In this document: positions 1 to 13,825 of the stretch, piece by piece | Layout of the letters: each line of letters opens with the position of its first letter | How positions within the stretch are numbered: the stretch's first letter is position 1 | Source: Limanda limanda | Taxonomy: Eukaryota > Chordata > Actinopteri > Pleuronectiformes > Pleuronectidae | DNA: 64,000 nt | Direction of reading: 5' to 3' | NCBI RefSeq assembly: GCF_963576545.1 | Contig: NC_083648.1 | Coordinates: 12,688,739 to 12,752,738 of the forward strand | Made by a program: the position numbers and the translations under genes | Notes under the pieces: model-generated | The model's input: the letters and a program-made list of their open reading frames with translations, nothing else | Told to the model about the DNA's origin: nothing | Database searches by the model: none

Positions 1-1073
<1,073 letters not shown>

Positions 1074-1739
1074 CTAATTTGTGTTTTTGAAGATTTACAT
1101 TTAAGGTGAACCAAGTGACTGAATAACAAGGCAGATGAATTTTTACGGTGACTGAAACGCAGGAGTGTTCTTTCCCTCTGGTCCAGCCGACCAAAGTGAA
1201 CTCCCTGAAATATGGCCGTCGTTTTAATAGTTCAAGTCTGTGCGATAAAAACCTGCAGCCTCACACAGGCTGGCAGCTAAGGAAGGTCGTAAAACTATCA
1301 TTTCATCGATTCTGACTATCATTTCATGTAAGAAATTAACACAGCCTTCCACCACAGTTCATCTTTCATTGCCCTCCTTATGCTCAGACTATGTTCAGTT
1401 TCTGGCTTTATTTTATATTGTCCTGATGGCTTTATTATCTCGTCAGATGTTGCCTACAAAGCAAAAAACAAACTAATGACACAAGTGTGACACAGAGCAT
1501 TAATGTCTCAAATAAATCAGTGCCGAAAATTAGCCGGAGCTGAATCAAGTAACACAAAGATGACGATGCACAAATTAGAAATATAAACGTGCTTAGATAG
1601 AAATAGCAAAGAATAGAAAAGGTTAAACTTTCATAATTTACTACCACGTGATTTGCACTCATTAGAATTCAGTAATTCAGCACGTTTTGACATGAATAAA
1701 ACACAAAATGAATTTTAAGGAGGTAATGTTTTCAACACT

Positions 1740-1930
1740 TTCTGATGGTTGGTGGTTGTTAACACCAAAACTACGGGACAGATTTCCACAAACCTTGGTG
1801 GAAGGATGGGTTGAGGGAAGAATTTGGTGCAGATCCAAATAAAAATCTGGATCTAATTAATTTTAAAGTGGTTTTATAAGGGGACTGCTGGGCCTTGGCG
1901 GAGGTGTGCACTCTGAGTGCCGTTCTAATT
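1740..1930 (-). repeat. MITE-like family A, fragment
   Basis: This contains the family signature in reverse orientation: GGTGCAGATCCAAATAAAAA and TCTGGATCTAATTA, then GGGCCTTGGCGGAGGTGTGC. The same phrases recur around 5.5, 8.3, 13.3-13.8, 19.2 and 32.9 kb. I recognise the CCTTGGCGGAGGT end as a common teleost dispersed repeat, but I do not know its registered name. Confidence 0.7.
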
Positions 1931-3091
1931 GGCAAATTAATTACACACAATATAAAACAAACAGATAATTCTGAGGTGTGAAGCAGGAAACAGACATCAT
2001 TTAAGGTCCTAGATTATTTGCATGATTTTATAATATCACTATTTATTTTTTAAATATCAGAGTTATCATTAATGCCGCTGCATAGTGACACCCCTTCCTC
2101 ACATTGTAACCGCCACACATAAAGTCCCAGTGTCAGGGGTCCTGAATGAAGAAGGACTGTTTAACAACTGATACTTAGGTCTGTTTGTACATTAGTTTGG
2201 GGATTTGAACCAAAACAGTGAGTCTACGGGTGATCGCTTCTCAGCAGCCTGACCTCAGCAAAGACAGTCTGCTGAGAAGGACACGCAAAAACCACACACA
2301 CGTGCAAATCAGATTCATTCTTGCACACAAGATATTTTGAGAGCCATAGACACAGACTCCACTCAGGCAAAGATAAAAAGCCTTTATACTGCTGACTCCA
2401 TAACGCTATTTTGACTCCATGCTGGAGATTAACACACAGGTGTTTGAGCATGTTGTTATGTTTAGGCCCCGGATGGCCTGCCCTGCCTCTCTCTGCCACT
2501 AGAAGGCTCCCTCGGTAAAGCAGCAGAGTGGCCTGCTTTTCTCCGAGGTGCTGAAAACAGCCGACCAGGTGCAGCCCTCCATTCCATCCACTGTCTTCAA
2601 GGACAAAGGCAAAGCTGCCACCACATTTTTCATACGACAAATTTAATCCAGGCATCTATCAAAACCTTTCAGGAGGACGACCCAGCGCGACTGTCTCCTC
2701 CATGACGACTGTAGACAGTGACGCTAAATGACAGGTTGTGTGACAGAGCAGTAAGAGCCACACTGCAGCCCCACGCATGCTCTCCAGTCACAGAGACGGC
2801 TCCTTTGTAATGAGGATGTAAGGTTGAGTCGCCCTGTGACCTTTCTGGTGAGCGGGGGGTCCAGATGGATTCCTGGGGGAAGCTTGGGAAGCTCGTCGTC
2901 TATCCTCTGATTTTCAACCCCCCCTGCCGCCCTTCCCTTCTTTCCTTCCCTTTCTTCTTCTCCTCCAGCAATAACATCATCCATTCCCATCAGCTCCAAC
3001 ACGTGAGCAAGCTCAGCTCAAGAGGCAAATGTCAATGGCTATCAGACGGCTGGAAAAGGTCAAGAGTTCAGGTGGGGAGCAGATGCATGTG

Positions 3092-3122
3092 TGTGTGTGT
3101 CTGTGTGTGTGTGTGTGTGTGT
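3092..3122. repeat. (GT)n microsatellite
   Basis: This is a short imperfect GT tract within intron 2. Confidence 0.9.
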
Positions 3123-3179
3123 GGGCGGCGGTGCACATGTGCAGGTAGATGAATCTGTGGATATTTTTCATGTGAATCA

Positions 3180-3560
3180 CACCGGCGGGAAATTACAACA
3201 CTCGCCAATTTGATTCTGACAAAATAGTGGCACATCCCAACCAGAGGGGGAATCTAATGAGCCTGAGAGTGATTTATTCATTCGCTCCAAGTCCCCGAGT
3301 GCACAACTAAAAGCATGAAATGGATTAAATAAATACAATTAATAAGGAAAATCAAACAATTCACTGTGCTGTGGCATAATTGCCCTAACCACAGCCATCA
3401 GCTTTATTTATTTCTGTTCAGTAATAGCAATGAAATCGATTAGACCTCAATGCCAGTCAGGCTGCTTGTTGTGAACTCTGCAGCCGTGGACTATGCATTA
3501 ACATAATCACCTGACAGAGGGAATTGCCCTCCATTACAATACATCACATGCTCCCCCCAA
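3180..3560. promoter_or_regulatory. Candidate conserved enhancer block in intron 2
   Basis: This is an AT-rich but complex, repeat-free block. It includes CAATTAATAAGG, TTTATTTATTTC, GAAATCGATTAGACC and GCATTAACATAATCACC, i.e. homeodomain and Pbx-like ATCGATTA cores. Conservation is inferred from sequence texture alone. Confidence 0.4.
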
Positions 3561-3765
3561 CACTTGAACACCAAGATCCTTTTATACACACGTTAAAGTC
3601 TATCGTAGCAACAAAGGTATGGAACCCCCCCCACCCGCTCCGCCATTCTCTCACTCCACGGACGGCCTCAGATTAGTATCTATAAAAAGAAGATGGCCAT
3701 CATCTCATCTTGATCATTACCGACAGACTTAATTGAACAATGAGAGGACACAATTCCTCCTCTCC

Positions 3766-3846
3766 GTCGCCTCCTCCCTCCCTCCCTCCCTTCCTCCCTC
3801 CCTCCCTCCCTCCCCTCCTCCCTCCTCTCCTCTTCTTTCCTTCTCT
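3766..3846. repeat. Polypyrimidine tract (CCCT)n
   Basis: This is a run of CCCT/CCTC steps of about 80 bp, purine-free apart from its edges. It could adopt triplex structure. Confidence 0.85.
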
Positions 3847-4445
3847 TTGTGCACACTCTTGTATAATTCCCTCCCTGAGATGTGGGCCACTAAACCCAAA
3901 AAGGCAAGGCATAAAAAATGAATACGTATCATAAACAATTCTCGAGCCGCTTCCTGAATAATAAATGGGACTCTAAGAATAAGCCTTTGTTTTGGTTATT
4001 GACAAAATTAATTTCCGCTGCTTTACTTCCTTAAGAGCTGGCTCATGCCCATCGCCAAACTGCCTGCTGTTTGCAGACAACTGCAGTGTAAATAAACATG
4101 ACGATTAAGCCACCCACTCGTACAGGCAGGATAAAGGTGCACACATGCAAACACACACACACACATACACACACACAGGCTAAGTACACAGCCGTGCACA
4201 TTGGCAGTCTACCCTGAGCACCCAGCCTGGCGCCCTGCGAGTGCTTTTAAATGAAAACATGTTTAATTAATGATGTTGAAGTATTCTGTCACAATTAGGG
4301 AGATTTACGGTCAAACAAGGCAGCAGTGATGTCCCTGACAGCCATGATGAAAGTTTACCCTGCTTGCCTCTGACTGGCAGCCAGCTATGGACTGGATCCA
4401 TTTCCCATCAATACAGTAATGCAATGCACTCCGCAGCACTGTGGC

Positions 4446-4449
<4 letters not shown>

Positions 4450-4484
<35 letters not shown>

Positions 4485-4644
4485 TGTGTGTGTCTGTGTG
4501 TGTGTGTACGTGTGCGTCTTAGCTCCTTTCCACATCACATGACCCCAGAGAGAGGCAGGCAGTGGCTGCTCCGTCTATCGATTGTGTGGGCACACGTCAT
4601 CTAGGGTTTCAGCAGTTAATAAATCAGGTCTGCTCGTGACACAA

Positions 4645-4700
<56 letters not shown>
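4450..4700. repeat. Two (GT)n microsatellites
   Basis: GT tracts lie at about 4450-4507 (interrupted) and 4646-4699 (pure), separated by 140 bp of unique sequence. Confidence 0.9.
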
Positions 4701-4701
<1 letters not shown>

Positions 4702-4984
4702 CCTGTCACAGACCAGTCAGCAGGAGTGAAAGCGACAGCCACATGATAATGTAACATCACCACCATTCATCCCTGCCACACAGCATTCTGAGACAAAACA
4801 ACAACAAGCAGGAACCTGGAAAAAAAAAAGAAGCAGCGTGATTTACAGCAGACATGACAAGTATCACTAATACAACCCCCCCCCCCCACCCCCCCCCCCC
4901 CCACTCTCTGCTGCTTCAAGGAGTTCAGCGTCTCGCTCTCTTCTGGGTTTGATACGAGTCCAATAAAGCCGTCTCCATAGGACC

Positions 4985-5215
4985 CGGCGCTGTTCCATAT
5001 TTCACACTGACCCACACTGCAGGGGTAAACTACACTTCTATAAGCAATGCTATTATCATTACTGGGAACACGGGAGGAAGCATTGCATTATATGCAATTC
5101 AGTCAATATGTGGTCATTTGTACCAAACTGTGTCGGGGCTTTAATAAAGAAAGCACCATCATACTAAGATTGCTAATTCCAGCTAATGTCCAAGTCTTGT
5201 CCATGAAAACAAATG
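4985..5215 (+). repeat. Diverged direct repeat, copy 1
   Basis: This shares with 6225-6435: ACTGACCCACAC, GGGTAAACTACACT, GCTATTATCATTACTG, GGCTTTAATAAAGAAAGCAC and AGATTGCTAATTC. The two copies are about 1.24 kb apart, with family A repeats between them. The origin is unknown; it may be a dispersed repeat or a local duplication. Confidence 0.6.
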
Positions 5216-5524
5216 CACAAATCTCAATTTTGTATTAGTCTATCTTGAAATAGACTATACTGTCTCTGTACGTAACTGTTCCCGAAATTGAGAGTCTATT
5301 AAAGTGTGAGAGCACTACATTACCCACAATGCAACTTGACCAGACACAGGCATAGGTCCGGTGAGGTCTCTTCTTTCTTACTCTACAACCTGGAGATTTT
5401 TCTTCATTCAAACTGAAAGTTTTCGAAACTCAGAGACTCTCTGATCAATGAAAAAAAACAAGGCTTCAGTTCATCGTTATTTCCGTTCCATTGACTAATC
5501 AGCTCATGGCCCAACAGTCCCACT

Positions 5525-5890
5525 GTGAAACCACATGTAAATTCACTAGATCCAGTTTTTTTTTTGGATCTGCACCAAATTGCACACACTCATAAATATC
5601 AGTGCCCTTAACATCTCAGATTTTCATCATCATGTAACATGAATAACAAAATTGGTGAAAATAACAAAAGCTACATTTAAAAATAAAGACAGTAATAAAA
5701 AATTCCATGATCTGGCCCCTGATTCATATTCACTCCAAGAATTCACGGCTTCTTACCTGACTTATGCAACATTGTTACACCAAGTTGTGTGGAAATATAT
5801 CCAGTAGTTTTTGTGTAGTCCTGCGAACCCACAGACTAACAAACTTAGACGACCATTGCCAAGGTCCAACAGTCCCCATGAATTCAATCA
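5525..5890 (+). repeat. MITE-like family A, copy
   Basis: This shares with the 32.9-kb copy the order: TCACTAGATCCAG, TTGGATCTGCACCAAATT, CACACTCATAAATA, CAGTGCCCTTAACATC, then a GTAATCCTGC-like end with tandem AAC(A) steps. The end-piece (5800-5850) and a second partial body at 5930-6120 suggest two overlapping or tandem copies. Confidence 0.65.
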
Positions 5891-5929
5891 GGCTATGCAG
5901 AGTCACACACACACACCTATATACATACC

Positions 5930-6125
5930 AATCCTGTAAATATGCCAGATTTTTTCATCGAGATCCATGAATTATTCCCTGGGAAATTGGTGAAAGTGTC
6001 TGCCCCCTAATCCAGATCCGCACAGAAACATAATGAGGTCTCCTCTGACTAATAAAGCCTCCTTCCACCAAGTGTCCTGGTAATCCATCCAGTCACACAA
6101 ACAAACAAACAAACACAACCTCCTG
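5930..6125 (+). repeat. MITE-like family A, second partial copy
   Basis: The ATCGAGATCCATGAATTATT body, an AATCCAGATCCGCACAGAAA segment and the (CAAA)n tail at about 6101-6115 match the middle and end of family A. It directly follows the previous copy. Confidence 0.55.
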
Positions 6126-6224
6126 TGTTGAGGTCAGAACTCCATGTTTTCTGTTCACGGCTATGATTAGTATTTTAGGTTCAGGCCTAAATTACCATTG
6201 AAGCAATCCTCATTATGCAGCACT

Positions 6225-6435
6225 GTGCCATACTTAATGCTGACCCACACAGTAGGGATAAACTACACTGCTAAACAACACTATTATCGTTACTGAGAAC
6301 ACCAAATGAGCATTATGCCTTGTTATATCCAATTTACAGTATATACCGTCATTTCTAGTGAATTGAATCCCGGCTTTAATAAAGAAAGCACAATAATTAT
6401 GAGATTGCTAATCATAGCTCACGATGAAATCTATG
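6225..6435 (+). repeat. Diverged direct repeat, copy 2
   Basis: This is the second member of the pair starting at 4985, with the same phrase order and clear point differences and small indels: GCTGACCCACACAGTAGGG, ACACTATTATCGTTACTG, GGCTTTAATAAAGAAAGCAC, GAGATTGCTAATC. Confidence 0.6.
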
Positions 6436-7974
6436 CAGCGGAAACTATTATTATACTTTCAACATGGCGATGTTTAAATTGTCCTTAAAAACGCTGTGCG
6501 GCGTGAGGCCGAAGCTTAGATTTGTGGTCTCGTCGTGAACTCCTGGGAAACTTTCTCAGGCCCAAAATGTTCCCTCCATCACCAGATAATGGGAAGCTGT
6601 ACAGCCTCAGTACACAAGGGCATAGTCATAAAGTAGCTCTAAAACAGCTTTATGTTTTATCAGCCATCTCAAGTATCATGTGCGGAAAAGGGGGCAAGAG
6701 CTGGAGTGTTGTATCTGACACTGGGCGGCGGGGGGAGAGAGAGAGAGAGAGGAGTGGGGTGGGGTATGCCAAGGACAAGGAAAAACACCAAAGAAACACT
6801 GGAGGGACAGGCAGAGACGAGGAGATGTGGATCGCGGCGCCGAGGAGGGGAAGAGAGTGATGGAGGGAGAATGAAAGGCGAAAAATAGAAATGGAATAGG
6901 AAAGCGAGGTGTCAATTAAAAAAATGAACCCAAGTGCATTTGGGAGGTGACAGCTGGTGGGAGACGAGCTGACAGGCGTCACATTAGGCGGATTTGGTGG
7001 CCGCTCCCCTCATCCCCTCCTCTTTTCTTTTTTTTCTCCTCTCCTCTCCCTCTGTCTCTCTGTCTCTCCCTCTCTGGCTTTCTCCACCGGCGATCGGCAG
7101 TTCCTCATGCGGCAGCGGCGGCGGCGGCAGAAAGCGAGGCAAGAACTCAGCTTGGTGTTTTTCAGTACAAGTTCCCCCTGCAGCTACTCCTAATAACGGT
7201 AATTATCGTCATCATCGGAGGCTTAAGCAGGCCAGTTTGAGGCCTGAGGGGCTGGCCTGATAATGAGGCAGTGAGGCGCCAGAGGAGAAGAGCATTCCGA
7301 GCACCGCCCCGCCACCACTGCAGAGCACTCCCATTTAAAAACCCTTCATTAAAATAATTAATTATTCAAAATAGACAATACAGTGGCCCCCGCGGCTGTC
7401 AGTCTTTCTCAAGGTGTCTTAAAATATATATATCCTCTTGACTGAATCAAACCCGTGCTCAGTCCGTGCTGTTGGAACAGCTCCAGGCTGCAGCGGCTGA
7501 GGAGCTGAGGAGAAGTCACAAGCTCGTGGAGCGGAGAGCTGCACAGTCAGCCTGTCTGCAAGGAGACAAAGACGTCTCTATTGGGAGAACACTAGGTAAA
7601 CAAATCCCCGATCACAACAACTTATAGATGGAGTTTGAGCAAAATACATCTGTGAATCTGTGTCTCTGTGTCTTTTCTTTTGCCTGACAACGTCCCTTCA
7701 GCTTCAAACTCGGCGGGTGTATTCCTGATTGCAGAGAACATGCGGAAGTTCAGCTCCAACTGTGAGGAAGCCTCGGACATCGCTTTCCTATAACTGCTAC
7801 TTGATGTGATGAAAAAATGAACACAGGCCATAAATAACAATGTCATATAAACTGCCACATAAACTGTAAATGTAAATATGACTCATTACTCCACTACCTA
7901 CAGGGGACGTTTTTGAACAGGCACCAGGTGCTTTATTGTTCTAAAGTGATATTTAGCATTTTAACCTTTATTTA

Positions 7975-8065
7975 GTCGTGGGCAGGTGATCAGAGAGCTC
8001 CCTGGGATTAGAACCGGGGACATGCATTTACACGGTCAGCGTCTTCAGCTGCCTGTCCTCCTCAA
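7975..8065 (-). repeat. Possible degenerate tRNA-like SINE fragment
   Basis: On the minus strand there is GTCCCCGGTTCTAATCCC, close to a pol III B box, after GCTGAAGACGCTGACCGTG. This resembles tRNA-headed fish SINE promoters. It is short and decayed, and could be chance. Confidence 0.3.
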
Positions 8066-8224
8066 CACGGCATCGGTGGAAGAGGGGCAGCATCCGACAA
8101 TGTCAGCAACTGTCTGACCCACTTCCTCACCCGTTTTATGCAGCAATTAGTGATGGCACAGCACGTCTTACAAGTGTATGTAGAATGATGTTCACTGCAG
8201 TGCAATCACTCCACCACCACACCA

Positions 8225-8466
8225 GAGTACGCTTATGAAACCATATTTAAACTCACTGCATCCTGATTTCATCTCATCTGCACCAACTTGCACAAACTCA
8301 TCGATAAAAACCTCTTAAATATGTCCGAATCTTTTATCAAGATCCATGAATTCTTTTCTGAGAAAAAAATTAAAATGTGAATGCCTTCCCAAGCAATCTG
8401 GCAATATTAAAGACTGGAAACAAATCCCGGATCATGCCTCTGATTCTGATCCACACCATAATATAT
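8225..8466 (+). repeat. MITE-like family A, copy joined to a SINE
   Basis: The family A body is recognisable: CATCTGCACCAACTTGCACA, AATATGTCCGAAT, ATCAAGATCCATGAATT, CTGATCCACACCATAAT. The copy stops at about 8466, where the tRNA-headed SINE begins. The usual CCTTGGCGGAGGT end is missing. Confidence 0.6.
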
Positions 8467-8669
8467 TGGTTTACATTACATGTCATTGAGCTGACGCTTT
8501 TGTCCAAAGCGAATTACATTTTTAGTACACTCAACGTTTATGAGGGGCCATCAAGGGGTTCAGTATCTTGCCAAGGACACTTCGGCCTGCAAATGGGGAA
8601 GAGTGGGGATTGAACCAGCAACCTTCCTGTTGGAAAACGCCCACTCTACCCCCTAGGCCACACCGCCCC
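8467..8669 (-). mobile_element. tRNA-derived SINE
   Basis: Read on the minus strand it begins GGGGCGGTGTGGCCTAGGGG (A-box-like TGGCCTAGGGG), then carries a B box GGTTCAATCCC and a body with GCCGAAGTGTCCTTGGCAAG. It ends in the CGCTTTGGACAAAAGCGTCA segment found widely in fish genomes. The A/B-box spacing is tRNA-like. It abuts a family A repeat. No intact tRNA gene is present. Confidence 0.75.
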
Positions 8670-9039
8670 AGTTTAAGGTTTAAGGGCTTGCTATAGAATT
8701 TAGTTACAGGATATAATACATATTATTGATGACAATTTTACACTGACTTCCTTATTGTGTCGAATTTGTCTTCCACTTTCCCACAAGTAAATCCCAGCCT
8801 CTAATGAAATAACAGCGTGGTGAAGGCGTCCCTGGCAACGGTTGCTGCGGAGATGCCGTGTAAGGCCTCCGGATTCGGGGGGGGGGGGGATGGTGCGTGA
8901 CAGTTAGCGTCCTGCCCCAAACTGTTAACCTACAAGCGCTCCCCACGCACCGGGACAAGACACCAAACAAGAGGTCCAGCAACACAATCCTCCTCACGTC
9001 CCTTGCGGTGTGCATTCCCGTGCATGGCACATTTCATAA

Positions 9040-9145
9040 GGCTCCGCTCTTTGACTGGTGATGAGTTTATGCGAAGGTAATTAACAGTAATTAATCCTTA
9101 ATTACAGCAATTAGCAGAGTCGCAGTAAATTAAGCCACATCTGGA
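9040..9145. promoter_or_regulatory. Candidate enhancer with three TAATTA sites
   Basis: TAATTA occurs at 9078-9083, 9088-9093 and 9099-9104, followed by GCAATTAGC. This is tight, nearly helical spacing (10-11 bp) of homeodomain sites in otherwise complex sequence. Enhancer function is inference. Confidence 0.45.
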
Positions 9146-11528
9146 GGCAGGGAGCACGGCTCGACAAGTAGGGGGTGGGCTCTTTGACGGGAGGGGGGGG
9201 ACGGGGGGGGGGACGCAGAGGACGTGTAATTGTTTAGGTCTACCTGGGTTGTCCGCGGGGTCTGTTGGGAACTGTGGAAATCTCCGAGGTGGGTGATGGG
9301 GCAGGGTCTGACAAACGCACACACCGGAGAGAGAGAGAGAGGACGTTTGCATCGAAACAGAACTGTCTCATCTCCGGGAGAGAGAGTCCCTTAAGCTACC
9401 GCACAAGGACACCCACCATATGGCCTCTCTTAGACAATAGCGCTCGTGGTTCTGCTTCGCTGTGCTCGGCTTTCACTCGACAACATGTGAACATGCATTT
9501 TTACGCAGCGCTGCGATGAGGAGAGCCCCGGCGTGTGTAGTTTGCCTCTCTGGAAGAATAAACCTCCCACCCACATCATTCAGAGAACAGAAACACACAC
9601 ACACACGATTATTATCCTGCACAGACCCACACGGTTGAGTCTGCACTATCCCCCTTCTACCTTTAAAAAAAGATCCTGAGTGCTTACTTAGATTATCCTG
9701 TGATGCATTTCATCTCCACCGGGACCGATATCTTCCTTGATGACAATGCTCCTCTTCATAAAGCACAAGTGGTCACTTTGAATGGCATGGTAATAATGTT
9801 AGCCATATGCCTGTGCCTCCTCTTTGAGAAGATATGATCCCATTGTCTTGTCTATGTTTAGATACGATTCAAACTGAGCATCTCAGGTCAGAGGAAAGGT
9901 TGCATCAGAAGGTACAACCGAGGAATCGACAGGCGACTTGAACCCTGATAAACGCTGATCCTGGTTTTATGGGTTAAATCGTCATCAGCTTTTAGATCTT
10001 CTCTCCCGTCTAAGTTTCTGTGCAGCAGAAGCCCTGAAGCTCCTCACAAGCTCAGATCACACTCTCATAAGACTACAGAGGACACTACTGTTGTCCCATG
10101 ACAAACCATGGCTAAACTATAAGACCATCTAGAACATTGTCAGTGCGGCGGGTCCCGAGAATGACATTACAGGCCAATATGACGGCTGCAAATGCTGACA
10201 ACTTGAATTATTGATTCGTCCAGGACGGCGACTCTCAGATATGCCCATTATCCATCAAGCGGCAGATTATTTCCTCAATTGAATAATTGTTACGTCGACC
10301 TGTGTCTGTTTGCTTGTGAGTTAACAGGATGACACAGAGACTAGCAGACAGATTCACCATGAAAAGCTGGATCTCGTTCATTTAAATGCTTTTTTCAACT
10401 GCTGTTCGGTAACAAATAGAGGTAAAAACCTGCAACTACCAACAATGTGCAGCTGAGAAGCGTAATGTGGCCTTAGCTGTACGGCTTGTTTTAATTTAAG
10501 TTGACTGTTGGGCCTTGACAGAGAGATATGCAGTCTACAATCCTCTGGGAAATTGTATCCAGCGAATATTCGTCACTTGCCCCTTGACAAATCACCAAAA
10601 CAATGGATTCATCATTTATTCAAATATATGCAGATTAATTTTATTCCAAAAACTCAATGATGAATTGATTCCAGTTTTATGTTCCAGAAAGTGAGAAAAT
10701 GGAAACAATAAGCCACCACTATTTCTCAAAGCTAAGAACATCTGTAAATTGAGTGCTTTGTCCAGACAGTAGCCAAAAGCCCAATGATAGTAAGTTTATA
10801 ATTAAACATGAATATACATTTATACAAAGTAGCAAAAATCTAATACCACATTAGTGTTTTTTTATTTGATCAATAACCCAAACTACAAAACTCCACACCC
10901 AGTTATTAACAAGTGATTCTCTATAGTCATTAAAATACATCTCCAGCACAAAGTTGCATTTTAGAATCTGGCAGGTGGACCGCTGCCATCCAAATGCTCG
11001 ATCGGCTTCAAGGTGCAATTAACATTTCAACACTTGAGAGATTTGTTCCGGGAAAGAAATCTACATTCGTCTCCTGCTGCATTTATCAGGGAGCTTCCCA
11101 TCAAGGCAGCATAAGTCAAAGCGACTTTGTTTTGCTGCGTGTGCACTTTGTTTGTGCCCTGTCATAACTATGGAAATCCCTGGGAGGTTTAGTGTTTTGC
11201 CAGGCCTGGTGTTCAAAAGACTAGTGATGCTCGGCCTGCCCCCGGCTGTCAGGAGAGGAAAACAATGTGAGGGATCACTGTCCATTAGAGAGTGAGAGAG
11301 CAGCTGCGTATCATACAGAGATATTTCTCTTCATATCTTTGTTAACATCCAATAACAACCTGTTTGTAGCTTCACACATGTGACGTAACAATGCCAGAAA
11401 TAAAAAAAATTAAAAAAAGAAATGTTCTAATGCAGAAATAATGCAAATATAATTTGACTAATGTTGTTGTTGAAAAGCTGCAGCTTCTTGTGAATGTGAG
11501 TTCATGGTGATGCTGTGACAAGTGTGTG

Positions 11529-11959
<431 letters not shown>

Positions 11960-13181
11960 AGAGGTAGTGGTCCAGGCAGTCTAAGTGGCCTGGCAGCCAG
12001 GACTACCACACCACCAGCGTAGAAGTCCTGGTCATTAATCACAAGCCTGTGGGACTGTCCCACTGTAGCAGAATAGTGGGTCAGTGGGAGCTCCTGCTGT
12101 CAATCAGCGCTGAGACGTGGAGTGGGACTGCGAGCGGGGGAGTGCGGTTTTGATGAGAATGTGTCATTTTGCCTCCAGCTACAAAAAGCACATAGCGCTG
12201 AGGAATTAATGCATTAATGCAAACAGCGGCGTGTAAGTGCTAGACGTCGTTTACATGAAAAGCAAATCGAGTGATCCGTCGGGAATGAGAGGAACGTATT
12301 CTGCTCTAAAATCGGAGGGTTGATTTTAAAAAATAAAGACAACACTGCTCCCTGTGAAAGGAGCAACGCCATGTAAAATAACGACAGCCCTGTGGCGTCA
12401 GCAGCACGCGCCCCAGCACCGCTAATACACCGTTCAAATGAGAGACACGTGTATGACATGGGTCTCCTGCTGCATGCATGCTGACCCAGTTCTTTCCGTG
12501 CTGTTGTCGCAGGTTCTGGTATCGACGTCACTGTTCACAAACGCCTCGGACTGCTGGTCGCGGTTCTACTGACGCACCTTCACATGTTTGAGCCAAGCAG
12601 ACCAGAAACTACAGTGGATTTAATCTGGGTCACTGTGTCAGTGGGAAATCTCCTCTGCCAAAGCAAACTACACAAACTACAGCAAATCTTGGAATGGAAT
12701 CAGCTGAAAACACATTACATGACCACTACTACCATGAGCCTGCATGTGGTGGTTTAAACAGCCAGCAGCGTTACCTAACTTCTCCCTTTTAATATGCAGC
12801 TCTAAAACTCTGGAGTAGTGTGGACGCCAGGCGTATCTGAAACAGAGTTATTGTGATTTCAATGAAAGCGGAGTCGTACAGATGTCGCCAGAGAAGATGT
12901 GACAACTATTAAAAACACAATAACCAAAGCTCGTGAAAACCTCTCTGACTGTCACCACACATGAGTACTTTGTGACTTTTCCTTTGTTCCCATCTGAGGG
13001 CCTGTGCTCTCGTGCAGCTCTTGCATCGATGCTGTGGTCAGCTCATAGTTAAGTGTTCTTTATAAAAAAGAAAAATCAATGACTAAAAAAGTCAATGAAA
13101 TGTAAAACCTCAAATAACATCAAACTGCAGCATCGGTTGAAATCACCTTAAATCTACTGCTCTATTATACTGTGTCAGTCT

Positions 13182-13186
<5 letters not shown>

Positions 13187-13256
<70 letters not shown>
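13187..13256. repeat. (AT)35 microsatellite
   Basis: This is 70 bp of uninterrupted AT dinucleotides, self-complementary and able to extrude as a cruciform. It lies just left of a family A MITE. Confidence 0.97.
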
Positions 13257-13261
<5 letters not shown>

Positions 13262-13332
13262 ATTGTAAGGTCACAATTACCTATATTTTCCAAACCGTTG
13301 CACACTGATGTGAATACAGCTCTTAATGAGCT

Positions 13333-13825
13333 CATACCTCCACCAAGGACAAACCATTCTACACACCTATAATTAAAATACAAAGGAAAAAGGAAGTTGT
13401 CCGATATTCTCCACCTTGCACCTATAGAGCCCGAGATGATCAGGAGCGGTGGTTGAACGGGTCGTCCACTAACAAGAAGGTTGGTGGTTCGATCCCCGAC
13501 TCCTCCAATCTGCATACCTACAGTAAGTGTCCTTGGGCAAGATACTAAACCTGGAGTTGCCCCTGACGGCTGTGCAGGCAGTGTGGGAATGCTGTGTGAT
13601 AGAAAACAGCTTAGTAGCACTGTGACTATATGAAAAACGTTAACTTGAATTCTTGTATGTGGCCCAGATAAAGAAGCTGGCCCATGTCCCACCCTGTCAC
13701 CATCTTTGGAGCAAATTGGTTCTGTGCCCTCATTTTTTTTTGTAATCCTGCTGACAAATACACAAGCTAAAAACAAACAAACAAACTCTGGTGAAAACAT
13801 GGCCTCCTTGGCAGAGGTAGAGATT
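13333..13825 (+). repeat. MITE-like family A, copy split by a SINE
   Basis: It starts ATACCTCCACCAAGGAC near 13336 and ends CTCCTTGGCAGAGGTAG near 13822. These ends are imperfect inverted repeats of each other. The body is interrupted by a tRNA-like SINE at about 13430-13660, so the SINE is younger. Confidence 0.6.
13430..13660 (+). mobile_element. tRNA-derived SINE (second type)
   Basis: On the plus strand there is a degenerate tRNA-like head, then a B box in AGGTTGGTGGTTCGATCCCC, then ACTCCTCCAATCTGCATACC and GTGTCCTTGGGCAAGATACT. This is a very common percomorph SINE-like repeat. Its 3' part (TTAGTAGCACTGTGACTATA) is decayed. It is inserted inside a family A MITE. Confidence 0.7.

Noticed and set aside
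2224..2655. 143-codon minus-strand frame in intron 2
   Set aside because: No family resemblance. The position within the intron and lack of splice sites in phase with pbx1 argue against an exon.
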